64,000 nucleotides of DNA from an uncultured Paracoccaceae bacterium (GTDB taxonomy: Bacteria; Pseudomonadota; Alphaproteobacteria; Rhodobacterales; Rhodobacteraceae): NCBI GenBank assembly GCA_947494675.1, contig CANLVP010000001.1, positions 248,001-312,000 on the forward strand. The letters are read 5' to 3'. This document shows, piece by piece, positions 62,629 to 64,000 of the stretch. The first letter of the stretch is position 1. Every line of letters begins with the position of its first letter. Made by a program: the position numbers and the translations under genes. Under the pieces are notes generated by a model, which searched no databases, was not told the origin of the DNA, and saw only the letters and a program-made list of their open reading frames with translations.

Positions 62629-64000
62629 ATGACGCTGCCAATTGACGCCGTTTTGCCCGATGTCGTGGCCGCCCTGCGCGACGCGGGGCGCGTCGTGCTG
62701 CAGGCCCCGCCCGGAGCAGGTAAAACCAGCCGGGTGCCTTTGGCGATGCTGGAGGTCGTGCCCGCCAAGATCATCATGCTCGAGCCCCGCCGCCTTGCGG
62801 CCCGTGCCGCCGCTGAACGGCTGGCAGAGCAATTGGGTGAGGCCCCGGGCGGGCAGGTCGGCTACCGGATGCGCGGCGACAGCAAGGCAGGCAGCCGGAT
62901 CGAGGTGGTGACCGAAGGCATCCTGACCCGGATGTTGCAATCTGATCCTGAGCTACCCGGCATCGGTGCGGTTATCTTTGACGAATTTCATGAACGCTCG
63001 CTCAACGCTGATCTGGGGCTGGCGCTCACGTGGGAGGTGCGGCAGGCGCTGCGGCCTGATCTAATGCTGGTGGTGATGTCCGCGACACTTGATGCGGGGC
63101 CAGTGGCCGCGATGCTGGATGATGCGCCGATGGTAACGTCAGAGGGTCGGGCCTTTGCGGTTGAGCCCCGGTTTCTGGACCGCGCTATCCCCAAGGGAGT
63201 GCGGTTGGCGCAGGCCACCGCCGACCTGATCGCAGAGGTAGTGCCGCAGACGGAGGGCGGGGTGTTGGTCTTTTTGCCCGGAGAGGGCGAAATCCGCGCG
63301 ACCGAAGCCGCGCTCAAGGGGCGCTTGCCCAGCGATTGCGCAGTGCGCCCGCTTTATGGGGCGTTGCCGTTCAAGGCGCAACGGGCGGCGATTGCCCCGG
63401 TGACGGAAGGCCGCAAGATCGTGCTGTCGACGGCCATCGCAGAGACATCGCTGACGATTGAGGACATCCGCGTGGTGGTGGACGCAGGCCGGGCACGGCG
63501 CGCGCGCTATGATCCCGGATCAGGCATGTCGCGGCTGGTGACCGAACGAGTCAGCCGAGCCGAAGCAACGCAACGCGCCGGTCGCGCAGGCCGCGTGGCG
63601 GAAGGCGTCGCCTACAAGCTTTGGACCAAGGGGGAGGATGGCGCCCTGCCCGGCTTTGCCCCCGCCGAGATCGAAGCCGCCGATCTGGCCCCGCTGGCAC
63701 TGGAACTGGCGATCTGGGGTAGCGATGATCTTGCGTTTCTGACGCCGCCGCCTGCGGGCGCATTGGAAACCGCGCGCGCCTTGTTGCGTGACCTGGGGGC
63801 TTTGGATGTGGCAGGCCGGATCACCGCACATGGCCAGGCGCTGGCCGCTTTGCCGCTGCATCCTAGGCTGGGGCATATGCTGGTCACGGCGGGTGCCGGG
63901 GCCGCGCCTTTTGCGGCACTATTGTCGTCGCGTGATCCCCTGCGCGGTGCGCCGGTTGATCTGACGCTGCGGATGCGCGCATTGAATGGGCGCTATGACG
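62629..64000 (+). CDS. hrpB: ATP-dependent helicase HrpB, N-terminal part
   Basis: The gene runs off the right edge; 457 codons are visible. DExH-box helicase motifs are in order: Walker A APPGAGKTS near residue 25, DEFHERS near 117 (motif II), SATLDAG (motif III) and the C-terminal RecA domain with STAIAETSLTI and QRAGRAGRV. HrpB is the bacterial DEAH helicase of unclear role, thought to act on RNA. The start ATG at 62629 is the first after rpmB. Confidence 0.93.
   Translation, partial: MTLPIDAVLPDVVAALRDAGRVVLQAPPGAGKTSRVPLAMLEVVPAKIIMLEPRRLAARAAAERLAEQLGEAPGGQVGYRMRGDSKAGSRIEVVTEGILTRMLQSDPELPGIGAVIFDEFHERSLNADLGLALTWEVRQALRPDLMLVVMSATLDAGPVAAMLDDAPMVTSEGRAFAVEPRFLDRAIPKGVRLAQATADLIAEVVPQTEGGVLVFLPGEGEIRATEAALKGRLPSDCAVRPLYGALPFKAQRAAIAPVTEGRKIVLSTAIAETSLTIEDIRVVVDAGRARRARYDPGSGMSRLVTERVSRAEATQRAGRAGRVAEGVAYKLWTKGEDGALPGFAPAEIEAADLAPLALELAIWGSDDLAFLTPPPAGALETARALLRDLGALDVAGRITAHGQALAALPLHPRLGHMLVTAGAGAAPFAALLSSRDPLRGAPVDLTLRMRALNGRYD

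Noticed and set aside
1-64000. CRISPR arrays, rRNA genes, insertion sequences, prophage modules
   Set aside because: No regularly spaced identical repeats of 24-40 bp, no rRNA-like sequence, and no transposase, integrase or phage structural gene in any frame.

Overview
The window is a 64 kb piece of an alphaproteobacterial chromosome, most probably a marine Rhodobacteraceae (Roseobacter group) member. The grounds are the overall high GC, the dense ATGA-coupled operons, and a gene set typical of that group: a PopZ-like DUF2497 protein beside a Pcm-like methyltransferase and a TolC protein, a DUF6280-type protein, the MntX-type manganese transporter, sulfopropanediol/sulfopyruvate genes, PrpE and MeaB. 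The species cannot be fixed from the sequence. No CRISPR array, rRNA operon, integrase, transposase or prophage was seen. There is one tRNA (Cys).

Layout. 0-3.3 kb: start of a class V aminotransferase (leftward), then a coupled phosphatase / ABC exporter / YgfZ operon. 3.5-9.9 kb: EF-P, a DUF6280 protein, a membrane protein, cobyric acid synthase (cobQ), and the leftward operon Pcm-like / TolC / PopZ-like. 10-14.4 kb: tRNA-Cys, a leftward organosulfonate operon (hpsN-comD-comE) with a LacI-type operator in front, and a periplasmic 5'-nucleotidase. 14.6-18.7 kb: DUF952 / pyrD, and a leftward operon of two hotdog thioesterases, a MATE exporter and an unknown protein. 18.7-29.4 kb: mntX under a Mur-like box, two MerR paralogues, and a long beta-oxidation operon (two acyl-CoA dehydrogenases, a GST, a thiolase, a FadJ-type enzyme) that also carries three little-known proteins. 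29.4-35 kb: sulfotransferase, EamA exporter, acyl-CoA ligase, an M48-like protein without the zinc motif, a SPOR protein. 35-39.6 kb: complete nucleoside salvage operon cdd-deoA-deoB-add-upp. 40-48.2 kb: VOC-cupin fusion, malic enzyme, prpE, a membrane methyltransferase, NAD kinase, glyA. 48.2-49 kb: an AT-richer insert with an orphan Imm26-type immunity gene. 49-51.6 kb: DUF1479 dioxygenase-like protein, tail-anchored protein, alpha/beta hydrolase. 51.6-52.9 kb: a 1.3 kb stretch without an ordinary gene, but with two possible microproteins, repeats and a terminator. 52.7-54 kb: an AT-rich RelA/SpoT-domain gene placed directly against the end of lepA. 54-64 kb: lepA, a DNA-binding/alpha-beta-hydrolase fusion, small membrane proteins, LMW phosphatase, M50 protease, sirtuin, meaB, rpmB and the start of hrpB.

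How the parts fit. Much of the window is carbon and nucleotide turnover suited to marine dissolved organic matter: sulfonate breakdown, fatty-acid oxidation to acetyl-CoA and propionyl-CoA, propionate activation (PrpE) and B12-dependent propionate use (CobQ, MeaB), malic enzyme, and nucleoside salvage. The accessory interest lies in four places: the RelA-like gene with a coupled upstream mini-ORF and a 15-bp inverted repeat at its edge; the orphan Imm26 gene; two unlinked copies of a tripled 11-bp ATGCA array; and the possible microprotein pair. All family names come from my reading of motifs and context. No database search was possible.
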